Assembly (NCBI GenBank): GCA_905221605.1
Contig: CAJNDS010002421.1
Location: forward strand, 328,926 to 392,925
DNA from: Symbiodinium natans
Taxonomy: Eukaryota > Sar > Dinophyceae > Suessiales > Symbiodiniaceae
Length of the DNA stretch: 64,000 nt
Direction of reading: 5' to 3'
This document shows positions 39,151 through 60,583 of the stretch, in pieces; within the stretch, counting starts at the first letter, position 1; every line of letters begins with the position of its first letter. The translations under genes and the position numbers were made by a program. The notes below the pieces were generated by a model that was not told where the DNA came from, made no database searches, and saw only the letters and a program-made list of their open reading frames with translations.

Positions 39151-40619
39151 GAACTCGAGCTCCTCTATGAGCTCACAGGCATCCGAAGGGTTTAGGGTTT
39201 AGGGTTTGGGGTTCAGGGTTCAGGGTTCAGGGTTTAGGGTTTAGGGTTTAGGGTTTGGGGTTCAGGGTTCAGGGTTTAGGGTTTAGGGTTCAGGGTTTAG
39301 GGTTTAGGGTTTGGGGTTGGGGGTTTGGGGTTTAGGGTTTAGGGTTGGGGGTTTGGGGTTTAGGGTTTCGGGCTTGGGGTTTAGGGTTTAGGGGTTTAAG
39401 GTTTGGGGTTGATGGCTTTCAGGGCCTCTGCAACAGCCTTCTTTGGGATCCTTGAAAGTGTTGTTCTTTTAAGCGTGTGTTCGGTCCCTAAACCCTCGAC
39501 CCTACAAACATAAACCCCAAACCCTGAACCCTGCGGGTGTATGGGGTTTAGGGTACAGGGCTCAGGGTTCCAGGGTTTGAGGTGGCTGAGGATGGCCTAA
39601 GGGTGTCTAAAGGTGTACGTCGAGGGATATTTGCCGGTTCGCGTTTGAGGCTTTTAGGGTTGGGGAGCTGGGTCAACCTTGGACCCTTAAAACTTCTCAT
39701 CTGCTGTAGGCCCCTACCCCAAGCCCTTAATTAACCCTAAACCCAAAACCATGAGCCCTGAACCCTAAACACTAACCCTAAACCCTAAACCCTAAACCCT
39801 AAACCCTAAACCCTACACCCTACACCCTACACCCTACACCCTACACCCTGAACCCTGAACCCTGAACCCTGAACCCTAAACCCTAAACCCTACAAGCGAC
39901 CCTCAACCCTAAGCCCTAAGCCCTAAGCCCTAAACCCTAAACCCTAAACCCTAAACCCTACACCCTACACCCTACACCCTGAACCCTGAACCCTGAACCC
40001 TGAACCCTGAACCCTAAACCCTAAACCCAGGCCAACAAGTTCTTGAAGCAGAGCGTGGATCTGCGACGCCAGGTCGGGAGGGAGCCTCTGATCTTGCGAA
40101 CCCTTTGATGACGGGAATCCCATACTTCCAAGCAGGGTTTAGGGTTTGGGGTTGGGGTTTAGGGTTTAGGGTTTAGGGCTTAGGGCTTAGGGCTTAGGGC
40201 TTAGGGTTTAGGGTTTAGGGTTTAGGGTTTAGGGTTTAGGGTTTTGGTGTAGGGTTTAGGGTTCAGGGTTTAGGGTTCTTAGTAGCTGAGTGAGCACACC
40301 TTACACTTTTTGGGATACTGTAATCCCACTTTTTTTGAGGGGCTTATATGAACTCAGCACCTAAGGCTTCGGGTTTAGGGTTTAGGGTTTTGGGCTGGGC
40401 GAGAGGTGTTGGGTTTTGGTTTGAGGCATGCAACCCCCGAAGCCCTAAACTCCTGGCAACAACCCTAAACCCTAAACCCTAAACCCTAAACCCTAAACAC
40501 CTGTTGATGGACTTTTGCTCGCAGATCCAGTGCCGGAACCTCAAGATCAAAGCCATTTGCGGAGCTGCCGACATGCTTTACGGCTCAGGGTTTAGGGTTT
40601 AGGGTTTAGGGTTTAGGGT

Positions 40620-40700
<81 letters not shown>

Positions 40701-41435
40701 GCTGCGGGCTTAGAGGGTTGAGGGGGTTGAAGCAGGGTTTGGTTTACTTAGAGGGTTTCGAGCGCAGAGGTTGTTCCAATTCAGTGTCTTTTGTTTGTTT
40801 TTTGGGGGGTGGTCCTATAGTGTTACGTCATTTGTCCCTATGCCAATAAGAAGACGCGCGCTAAATCCTCTGAACTCCACGAGCACACCCCCAAGCCCTC
40901 CTGTCCCGTAAATTTGCAGAGCCTATAAACCCTATAAACCCCATATAACCTGCAAGCCCTAGAAACCCTGTAGTCCCTAAACACCCCAAACCCCAGACCC
41001 GATAAACCATACGAACCCCAACAAGACCCTTGACTCTGCTTGACGTCGAACCCAAGCCAGGCACCTGCGTTGCGGCTCTAATTCTGTACATCGCCATGCG
41101 CGGGCCCAAGAGCGTTACACTAGTGTTTAGGGTTTCGGGGTTGTAGGGCTTAACAGGTTGGGTTGAGGATCACGGGTTTCGGGAGGGGGAGGGGGCAGCC
41201 TGCTCGTAGCTTACTGGTTCCGCGTCTTTTGCGGGTTCGGGTCTCCAAGTTCAGGATTTCTAGGTCGCGAGGTATCTGGGCTTCAGGGCTTCAAGGACTT
41301 ACCAGGTCGGGTTTTGAGTAGGGAATGAAAGGCCTAGCTACCTTCTATCCAGCCTCCACTATCACTCATGTACCCTTACCTAGCAACAGAGGTGCAGACG
41401 TGCGCATGATTCAACAAGCCATATCGGACCACTGA
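39151..41435 (+). CDS. series of candidate exons ending in a stop
   Basis: 39151-39189 (ELELLYELTGIRR, acceptor gtctcaag); 39423-39483 (ASATAFFGILESVVLLSVCS, hydrophobic); 40031-40072 (ANKFLKQSVDLRRQ, donor gtcggg); 40525-40589 (IQCRNLKIKAICGAADMLYG, acceptor ttttgctcgcag); 40821-40859 (CYVICPYANKKTR after a T-rich acceptor, GC donor); 41390-41435 (GADVRMIQQAISDH, TGA). The 40525 and 40821 islands have the best acceptors. Identity unknown. Confidence 0.35.
39815..40015 (+). repeat. duplicated array of CCCTACA then CCCTGAA
   Basis: CCCTACA units followed by CCCTGAA units occur at 39815-39880 and again in the same order at 39957-40015, separated by a short different stretch. A composite block has therefore been duplicated as a whole. 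Confidence 0.8.
40618..40702 (+). repeat. TTGAGGG variant block
   Basis: Twelve uniform TTGAGGG heptamers following four TTTAGGG units. Confidence 0.9.
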
Positions 41436-41589
41436 AGCGGCAAGGGTTACCGGGATCACTCAGTCAGGCGTGATGACTCGTTGCGTTGCTTTGTGTCTGG
41501 GGCGTACGGGTGTCCTGTTTAGGGGAGAGCGAGAAGCCCGCAACAGCCACCAGGACCAAGGAAAGCAAAATCCACCCAAAACAACCCAA

Positions 41590-41870
41590 ACCCAAATTGT
41601 ATTTTTCATATTTTCTATGCGATTATATGTGAATGTATATCTATACATGTATATATGCATTTTTCTATTTGTTCATTTGTTTGTCTATTTATGTATTTAT
41701 TCATTCATTTATCTGCCAGACATTGTTTCAAATGTCATTATCTTTTTATATCTTGTTTTTTTTTATTGATATTTGCATGCTCTACCATATATATATATAT
41801 ATGATTGCATACATATATATATATATGAGGTCATATATATATATATATGTATCTGTGTATATCTAATGTA
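41590..41870. repeat. AT-rich microsatellite region
   Basis: Runs of TATATA with T-rich spacers. ORFs here are low-complexity isoleucine/tyrosine translations and not genes. Confidence 0.75.
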
Positions 41871-41905
41871 AGTTACCTGAATCCTTAACCCTTGACTGGG
41901 CTCAG

Positions 41906-42768
41906 CCCCCAATGTCGCTGCACGCCGAGGCCCTTCATCAGTTGAGAGGAGGTGGCCTTGAAAAATCTGTAGATTCCTAAACCCTAAACCCTTAACCCTA
42001 AACCCTAAGCCCTAAGCACTAAACCCCTTAAATCCTCACCGGTCCTCCCAGAAGTACTACAGGGGCATGAATTAGGGTTTTGTGGGGGTTGTTGTTGTAT
42101 AATTACATAGGGACCATACTCGATTCCGAGACAGTAGTTCGTCCGACCCCTGTAGGACCCTTAGTCTGTTTTATTTTGGGGGCAGTGCCTTATTAACAGC
42201 TGAAGAGTAAGAGAAAGGCTATCGGTATTATTCAGGAGTTACTGAACCCTAAACCCTAAGCCCTTCGAGTGCCTTTCCTTCTTTGTGGGGCAAAAGCCCG
42301 GGGGACCCCAGGAGGGGTCCCAGACGCGGTATACAGCGGTGTAGAGTGTTCAGGATTTAGGGTTCGGGTGTATATTGTTTAGGGTTTAGGGTGTTAGGGT
42401 TTCGGGTTTAGGGTTTTAGGGTTCAGGGTTTAGGGTGGTGGCATGGGCAAGCAAGCAAGCCCAGATGTCAGAGGACGTGGCTGGAGCGCTGCAGAGTTGT
42501 ACATCTTGGTGGGTCGGAGAGCGGAGACCTGTTGGCAGAGAAGCCCTCTAAACTCATGTAGTTTCCAAACCCTAAACCCTAAACCCTAAACCCTAAACCC
42601 TAAACCCTAAACCCTAAACCCTAAACCTTAAAACCCTAAACCCTGAACCCTTAACCCTAAACCCTAAACCCAGCAGGCCCGCTCTGGATCGACCCCCCGT
42701 TCCCTATAGGACTAATTCAGTGAGGACTTCTCGGAAGAAGCGCAGTTCAAAGAACCGCCTCTCGGGAA
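41906..42768 (+). CDS. series of candidate exons
   Basis: 41906-41971 (PPMSLHAEALHQLRGGGLEK + SV, GA donor); 42200-42246 (LKSKRKAIGIIQELLN, acceptor tattaacag); 42465-42508 (acceptor gcaagcccag directly before ATG: MSEDVAGALQSCTS, donor gtgggt); 42721-42768 (EDFSEEAQFKEPPLG, donor gtgtca). The ATG at 42465 may be a gene start. Unidentified. Confidence 0.35.
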
Positions 42769-42966
42769 GTGTCAGAGGAAGGAAGGCTTGCATCCTGTTT
42801 GTCCCTAAACCCTAAACTCTAAACCCTAAACCCTAAACCCTAAGCCCCAAATCCTAAACCCTACACCCTAAACCCTATAAACCCCTAAACCCTACAACCC
42901 GGAAAAGAGTGCTGAGCCGTGTCAAGCCATGTGCCTTGGCTTTTCAAAAGGCCCACAGAACCCACA

Positions 42967-43050
42967 CGACATAGGGTTTAGGGTTTAGGGTTTAGGGTTT
43001 AGGGTTTAGGGTTTAGGGTTTAGGGTTTAGGGTTTAGGGTTTAGGGTTTA
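42967..43050 (+). repeat. TTTAGGG tract
   Basis: Twelve G-strand heptamers. Confidence 0.9.
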
Positions 43051-43262
43051 GGGCTTCGGTTAGGGGTTTTAGGCGTTCTATCCCTACTTCCCAAAACGGG
43101 CCGTCAGTCCATGAACTGACTCCGTAGCCTTGCATCCACCATTCGACTGCAATCAGGAAACCAACAAAAAGCACCTAAACCCTAAACCCTAAACCCTAAA
43201 CTATACCCTGAACGAAGACTAAGCTCGAGCCCTGCATCCACTAACACCGTGATCCCCGCAAG

Positions 43263-44594
43263 CAAAGAACTCCGAAAATGGCCTCGCCTGGATTTCCTCG
43301 GATGGTTTTTTTCAGTGCCGTGCCCGCCTCTCCAGAAATGTCGTGCCTTGCAAGTAGGGCTTAGGGTTCACAATAGGGTTTAGGATGTCGGGATCAAAGT
43401 AGGGCTTCAGGCTTGGGGCTTAGGATTCAGGGTTTAGGGTTTAGGGATACAGTGAAGAAGCATGAGCATGTGTTACCGGGTTTGGAGTTGCCTATATGGT
43501 GTGGAAGCATTGCTTGAATTGCTGGGTGGGCCAGAGCGCTTTGCTGCGCATCCAGAAGCCAAAGGAAGGCTGTTATGGGTCCGTAAATCTCTCCTGTGGC
43601 CCAAAAAGCCCCCCGATTTCACCCCGATTTCAGCCCCATTCTGATCACCAACTCATACACCCCCTGCATTCTTTTCTAAGCCAAGACATGAGGATGCTCC
43701 AGAGGTCTCCTACAGGCGCTCCATTCAGGGTATAGGGTTCAGGGTTTAGGGTTTAGGGTCTATAAGGTTTAGGGGTAGGGTTTAGGGTTTAGGGTTTAGG
43801 GTTTAGGGTTTAGGGTTTAGGGTTTAGGGTTTAGGGTTTAGGGTTTAGGGTTTAGGGTTTAGGGTTTAGGGTTTAGGGTTTAGGGTTTAGGGTTTAGGGT
43901 TTATCAGAGCTCCTCGGTTCGAGGACCCTTTCTGCTCGCACTGGAGCGACGGCACAAGATCTGCCTCGCGGCGCGCAGTGAGCAGGGGAGCAGTACCCTG
44001 CAAACCCTAAACCCTAAGCCCTAAATCCTCATCCTAAACCCTAAACCCCAAACCCTAAACCCTAAACCCACCGCTTTGGGGGGCTAACTTAGGGATCATG
44101 GCACACGCTTGCAAGAATGAGCCCTCCCCCCGAGGGGTGTCATATAGGAAGCCCTGCAGGGTCTGCACCAGGAAGCCACGAAGTGGGCGAGAGGCACCCT
44201 AAACCCGAAACCCGAAACCCTAAACCCTAAACCCTAAACCCTGCGGTTCACTGCGGCCTGCTTGTAGCAGTTGCTCTGCCCGAGAGCCTCGTGGAGATGG
44301 CTCTGCCGCAGAGCCAGCCACAACTGGTCCATCGGCCTATTTAGGGGCTTACGATAATGAGGGTTCAGGGTTTAAGGTTTAGGGTTTAGTGTTTATAAGG
44401 GACCCCCAATATGGACCCCCCAAATAGTACGATCCCCTTATAGTAAGGCCCCCAAAAAAGGTACAGTACCTCAATTCTCGTAAGCCCCCCTCATTTCCAG
44501 CGACAAACAAGATCTTGACCCTGTGAAGAAAAGAAGGCGACCAGCGAAAGTCGATGTCCGAGTTGGCCTAGCCCTGCAGCAACGTCCAGCTTGA
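43263..44594 (+). CDS. series of candidate exons ending in a stop
   Basis: 43263-43353 (QRTPKMASPGFPRMVFFSAV..., donor gtaggg); about 43490-43600 (YGVEALLELLGGPERFAAHP + EAKGRLLWVRKSLL, a well-formed helix); 44116-44193 (NEPSPRGVSYRKPCRVCTRK + PRSGRE, GC donor); 44501-44594 (acceptor ctcatttccag, DKQDLDPVKKRRRPAKVDVR + VGLALQQRPA, TGA). The last has a basic KKRRR cluster like a nuclear localisation signal. No family named. Confidence 0.35.
43774..43902 (+). repeat. longest perfect TTTAGGG tract
   Basis: About 18 uninterrupted G-strand heptamers. Confidence 0.93.
44396..44500. repeat. GGTACC...TTCTCGTAAGCCCCCC dispersed repeat
   Basis: Copy of the family at 31768, sharing ccaaatagta-gatccccttatagtaaggcccccaaaa...ggtac and cgtaagccccc. 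Like that copy it ends in an acceptor (ctcatttccag), here that of the 44501 island. Confidence 0.6.
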
Positions 44595-44659
44595 TCTCCA
44601 ATCTATGCATGTGCACATAGCTCCTACCTATCTAGCCTGGTAGACTTCTGATGTGGTGG

Positions 44660-44770
44660 GATACATATATACATGCGCATATCTGTATATATTTATATAT
44701 ATATATGTGTATGTACGTACATATAAATATTTGTGTACGTCTGTATGTGTTTGTATATATATATACATAT

Positions 44771-44813
<43 letters not shown>

Positions 44814-44815
44814 TC
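44660..44815. repeat. TATA and TAGA microsatellite
   Basis: TATATA runs, then about eleven TAGA tetramers. Confidence 0.9.
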
Positions 44816-45395
44816 TCTTTCAAAGTTTCTCCGCAGCAATGTGTGTATGGATTGCTCACCCAGTCGCATGCCAAGTGGCTCTGGACGCATCAGCAGCCAT
44901 TTTAAACTACTCAGCAGCCAGTTTTCAGCTACGCAGGCGAAGCACAACACCCTAACCCGCAAGCCCTGAGCCCTCAACACTGCAAGCGTAAATCTAAACC
45001 CTAAACCCCGAATGAACCCTAAACCCTAAACCCTATAAACCCTAAACCATAAACCCTAAACCCTAAACCCTAAACCCTAAACCCTAACTGTTAGATGAAC
45101 TGAAATTGTGCCTTAGATGCCCCGCGGAGCAAAGGTGCGAAATCCGGAGGCTGCAGATTCAAGATGCAGCAGAGTGGCACACTGTGTCCTGAGAAGGGCG
45201 CTGCTGCCCCCTAAACCCTAAACCCGAAACCCGAAACTCGAAACCCCAACCCTTAAACCCTAAACCCCAAACCCCAAACCCTAAAACCCTAAACCCCAAA
45301 CCCCAAACCCCAAACCCTTAAACCCTAAACCCCAAACCCCAAACCCCAAACCCGAAACCCTGCAGTTTAGGGATCATCCTCGAATTCCCCGACAG

Positions 45396-45473
45396 GGATG
45401 AGCTGCACCCTGGCGTGGAGACCTGGCTGTGCGCTTCTAGAGCCGCCGGAGCCTCAGAAAGCTGTGCTTGGAG
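45396..45473 (+). CDS. candidate exon upstream of the PPR gene
   Basis: Acceptor ccccgacag; frame DELHPGVETWLCASRAAGAS + ESC, then either a GC donor gcttgg or the GT inside the adjoining TIR element (gag|gtgcat). It resembles a PPR helix turn (G-ETW--A-RAAG), but no in-phase partner was found. Confidence 0.4.
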
Positions 45474-46050
45474 GTGCATGGGTGCTGATTAGTAGGTTCT
45501 GGGTTTGGGGTTTAGGGTTTCGGGTTTAGGATTTCGGGTTTAGGGTCCAGAGGGTCACTTTTCTAGCATTCATAGTCATTAGGAGGTTCCAGGCTTAGAA
45601 AAAACCCGCCCGCCCAAAGAATCCCATATTATTAAGAAAATAAACGGTTTTCATCCTACCGAGCCCCCCGACGGGTCAGATTGACCGAAAAGTCACCAAC
45701 ACTGGTCCAGAAGTCACGAACATTGGGGTCAGATTGGCCGAAAAGTCACGAACAATGGGGGACAATTGACCGAAAAGTCACCAAGAATGGGGTCAGATTG
45801 GCCGGGAAGTCACGAACATCGGGGTCGGATTGGCCGAAAAGTCAAGAACATTGGGGTCAGATTGGCCGAAAAGTCACGAACATTGCGGAGCAAATAAACC
45901 AACAAAACTATATATATATATATATGATAGAGAGGGTTTAGGGTTTCAGTGGACGCTTTTTAAGTAGGGTTTTAAGTAGGGTAGCTATGGTTATTGCCTT
46001 ATTTAGGGGACTTCTTACCTTGTACGTATAGGTACCCATGAGCCTTCAAG
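45467..46050. mobile_element. inverted-repeat element, CTTGGAGGTTCATGG family, copy 3, interrupted
   Basis: Left end cttggaggtgcatgggtgct, right end ggtacccatgagccttcaag. The right interior (agtagggtagctatggttattgcc...tatttaggggactt) matches copy 2 at 32935. A second element with a tandem array (45598-45935) has been inserted inside it. Confidence 0.6.
45598..45935. mobile_element. AAAAAACCCGCCCGCCC element with tandem array, copy 1
   Basis: Starts aaaaaacccgcccgcccaaa-aatcccata-tattaagaaaataaa and ends gatagagagggttta. The same ends flank an unrelated tandem array at 50974-51746. Inside are six to seven 31-33 bp units based on gtcagattggccgaaaagtcacgaacattggg (45682-45893). Non-coding. Confidence 0.65.
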
Positions 46051-46229
46051 GGGGGGGGGGGGGGGGGACGTGAAGCTGAACCCGAAACCCTAAACCCTAA
46101 ACAATAAACCCTAAACCCGAAACCCGAAACCCTAAACCCTAAACCCTAAACCCTAAACCCTATAGAGATGTGGCGAGCACCTCGTCGGATCGCTGTAACA
46201 TTTGCAGCCAGAGGCTACTTCAGACCACC

Positions 46230-46345
46230 CTGCGCCCAATATAGGTATTTCCCAAAATTGGCGTACCACTTTTATACTCCAAATAGAAGAGAGTCCCCTT
46301 AAAGGGACCCCAAACGGGTACCCCTATTTTCGGAAACCCCCCCAT
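46230..46345. repeat. GGTACCCCTATTTTCGGAAACCCCCC dispersed repeat
   Basis: Another copy of the family at 31768 and 44396, with the core gggtacccctattttcg-aa-cccccc preserved and the left half divergent. Confidence 0.5.
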
Positions 46346-46478
46346 AGGAGTCGGAATGACTACTAAGAGGAACCCTTATGGTCCCTATATAAGTGTTCTT
46401 TGTGAGAGCCCCTCCAACACCCTATTCTAATTCTCAAGGCCCCTATCGTGCTCGTATGTCACTCCGTCGCTTCACTTC

Positions 46479-46629
46479 CTTGGTAGCCCAGTGGTGCCCT
46501 TTTTTCCCACCCGTTTTTTTGGTTCTGGGTTTAGGGTTTAGAGATTAGGGTTTGGGTTCAGGGTTTAGGGTTGACAACCAACCCAACAAAGGATGCTCTT
46601 AACCAAAATATGGTTGCTGGGCTACCAAG
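46479..46629. mobile_element. TIR element CTTGGTAGCCCAGTGG, copy 1
   Basis: 151 bp bounded by cttggtagcccag and ctgggctaccaag, with subterminal gtggtgccctttttt. A telomere-type tract (46527-46573) lies inside. Non-coding. Confidence 0.7.
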
Positions 46630-46662
46630 TTTCTAAGGTCCCGAGAAGCTCTCCCCTTCCAG

Positions 46663-46702
46663 CGAAGCCGCATTCCATGGAGCGGCCATGATCTGGAGGC
46701 CG
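46663..46702 (+). CDS. candidate exon
   Basis: Acceptor tctccccttccag, RSRIPWSGHDLE, then a GC donor gccgcc; the frame stays open further (AATEKCRTL). It could precede the PPR exon at 46851 but was not reconciled in phase. Confidence 0.3.
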
Positions 46703-46850
46703 CCACAGAAAAATGCCGCACCTTGACAAGCCAACATCCCCCTAAACCATAGAACCTAAACCCTAAACCCTAAAACCCTAAACCCTAAACCCTAAACCCT
46801 AAACCCTAAATCTTTCATCATGTGTCGCCTGGCCCAGTACGGCTTTCGAG

Positions 46851-58665
<11,815 letters not shown>

Positions 58666-59049
58666 GTACAAAAGTGTTTAGGGTTTAGGGTTTGGGGTTT
58701 AGGGTTTAGGGGGTAGGGTACAAAAGGGGCCTTATAATTAGAACAGGGTTTGGGGGTTGCTATATGTATATATAAATAGGGACCATACGGGAATGATATT
58801 AGTAATTATTCCGACACCTACATAACTTTACTTGATGCTCAGTAGTGCCCCAAATCATCTTTTTTCCTGGAATGGAACCCTTTTAAAAGCCATCACTAAG
58901 CGACGCCGATATGTTTGCGTTGCTGGGGAACCTAGAAGAAACCCTGAACCCCACACGCATAGTGCCTGCGCCTTGTTTTTCGGCTTCCACCTTGCGCAAA
59001 TTCCTTCAACGTCTGCCTAGCGCCCGAACATCGGCAGCGTAGGCATTGA

Positions 59050-59254
59050 TTGGGATTTTCTCCTTATACGAAGAGTCCTTCCTAGGGATTGAAAAGTTTA
59101 GGGAACATTAACCCCTCCTACACCCTCATATATGAATGAATAACCCCCCCCCCGCCCCCATTATAATTACCCTAAAATAACTACCATGGGGGGGGGGGGA
59201 TACTATCATATCATCCCTATGAAGGAGCTGGTAGTGCGAAGGGGAACATCCCAA
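59050..59254. mobile_element. TTGGGATGTTCCC element, long copy
   Basis: 205 bp: ttgggattttctccttatacgaagagtccttcctagggatt at the left, ccctatgaaggagctggtagtgcgaaggggaacatcccaa at the right. Extra AT- and C-rich sequence in the middle suggests a later insertion. Confidence 0.7.
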
Positions 59255-59383
59255 CTCGCGAGCATTGACCAGATCCTGCAACCCCAAGCATTTTTGGATA
59301 CCCTGTTTACTCTGTTTAGGGTTTAGGGTTTAGGGTTTAGGGTTTAGGGTTTAGGGTTTCGGGTTTAGGGTAGTCCTTGCCAG

Positions 59384-59735
59384 GCAGGAGAGGTCCACCA
59401 TTTACATGTCAATCCTGCAGGAGTTTTGCATAAACGGATTGATTCCTGTTGCTATCCCGAGATTCCGAGTGTGACCACACATGCTGCCATGGCCTACAAA
59501 ATTAAACCCTAAACCCTAAACCCTAAACCCTAAACCCTAAACCCTAAACCCTAAACCCTAAACCCTAAACCCTAAACCCTAAACCCTAAACCCTAAACCT
59601 AAACCCTAAACCCTAAACCCTAAACCTCGGTTGCAAGCGCAGTGCCCTTGGGCCACACGTTTGCTTAGAGGGGGATCTTCGAGGCGGATCCAGAGAGAAG
59701 GGGCCGCTTCCAGCTTGTTTGAAACTGCGAAGTAG
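59384..59735 (+). CDS. two candidate exons, possible PPR end
   Basis: 59384-59461: acceptor cttgccag, frame QERSTIYMSILQEFCINGLI + PVAIP resembles a PPR helix pair. 59643-59735: acceptor gcaagcgcag, 30 codons CPWATRLLRGGSSRRIQREG + AASSLFETAK and TAG. They could close the PPR gene, but neither junction is confirmed. A CCCTAAA array (59502-59625) separates them. Confidence 0.45.
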
Positions 59736-59779
59736 ACATGTGTATAGGGTTTAGGGTTTAGGGTTTAGGGTTTGCGGAG

Positions 59780-60247
59780 ATTTGATGTTCCATGCATCCG
59801 GGCTTCCGGGCTTTGAGATCTCGGACATGGCTCCAGGCAACGCGCAGCACGCCCTACGCCGTGCCGGAGTTCCGCGCATGCTTGGGGATAAAAAGGAGGG
59901 GAGAGGGGTTTGAAGCCCTAAACCCTAAACCCTAGACCCTAAACCCTAAACCCTAAGCCGTAAAGTCACTTTTGGGTTCCAGGGCCCAGTTGATCCCCAA
60001 CAAAAGCCCGACGGGTCAGCCAAGTACTTCGAAGCACGAACCAGTGAGGGTTTAGGGTTTAGGGTTTAGGGTTTAGGGTTTAGGGTTTAGGGTTTAGGGT
60101 TTAGGGTTTAGGGTTTAGGGTTTAGGGTTTAGGGTTTAGGGTTCGGCCGAGGGCTTCGTAAGATTCGGCACCTGGTCGCAGCATTTGGGCCCAGAGCGCC
60201 TTGTTGTTGCACGGAAGAAGGGTTTGCGGCCAACGGTCCCACCATGA
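59780..60247 (+). CDS. three candidate exons ending in a stop
   Basis: 59780 to about 59896 (LMFHASGLPGFEISDMAPGN + AQHALRRAGVPRMLGDKK); 59983-60043 (GPVDPQQKPDGSAKYFEART, donor gtgagg); 60152-60247 (GFVRFGTWSQHLGPERLVVA + RKKGLRPTVPP, TGA). All have clean frames. The last would end a gene some 340 bases before the signal-peptide exon. Family not recognised. Confidence 0.4.
60052..60142 (+). repeat. TTTAGGG tract
   Basis: Thirteen perfect G-strand heptamers starting 8 bases after a gtgagg donor. Confidence 0.92.
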
Positions 60248-60281
60248 AACGCGTAGAACCCAGACCCGAGCCCCAAACCCT

Positions 60282-60550
60282 GAACCCTAAAACCCTAAAA
60301 CCCTAAAACCCTAAAACCCTAAAACCCTAAAACCCTAAAACCCTAAAACCCTAAAACCCTAAAACCCTAAAACCCTAAACCCTAAAACCCTAAAACCCTA
60401 AAACCCTAAAACCCTAAAACCTAAAACCCTAAAACCCGAAACCCTAAAACCCTAAAACCCTAAAACCCTAAAACCCTAAAACCCTAAACCCTAAACCCTA
60501 AAAACCCTAAAAACCCTAAAAACCCCTAAAAACCTAAAAAACCCTAAACC
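60282..60550 (+). repeat. CCCTAAAA octamer block
   Basis: About 30 octamers of CCCTAAAA, with a few heptamers and CCCTAAAAA at the right end, followed by an 18-C run. The inverse, TTTTAGGG, is the Chlamydomonas-type telomere unit; here it is simply a locally uniform variant. Confidence 0.92.
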
Positions 60551-60583
60551 CTAAGCCCCCCCCCCCCCCCCCCCACAGGGCAG

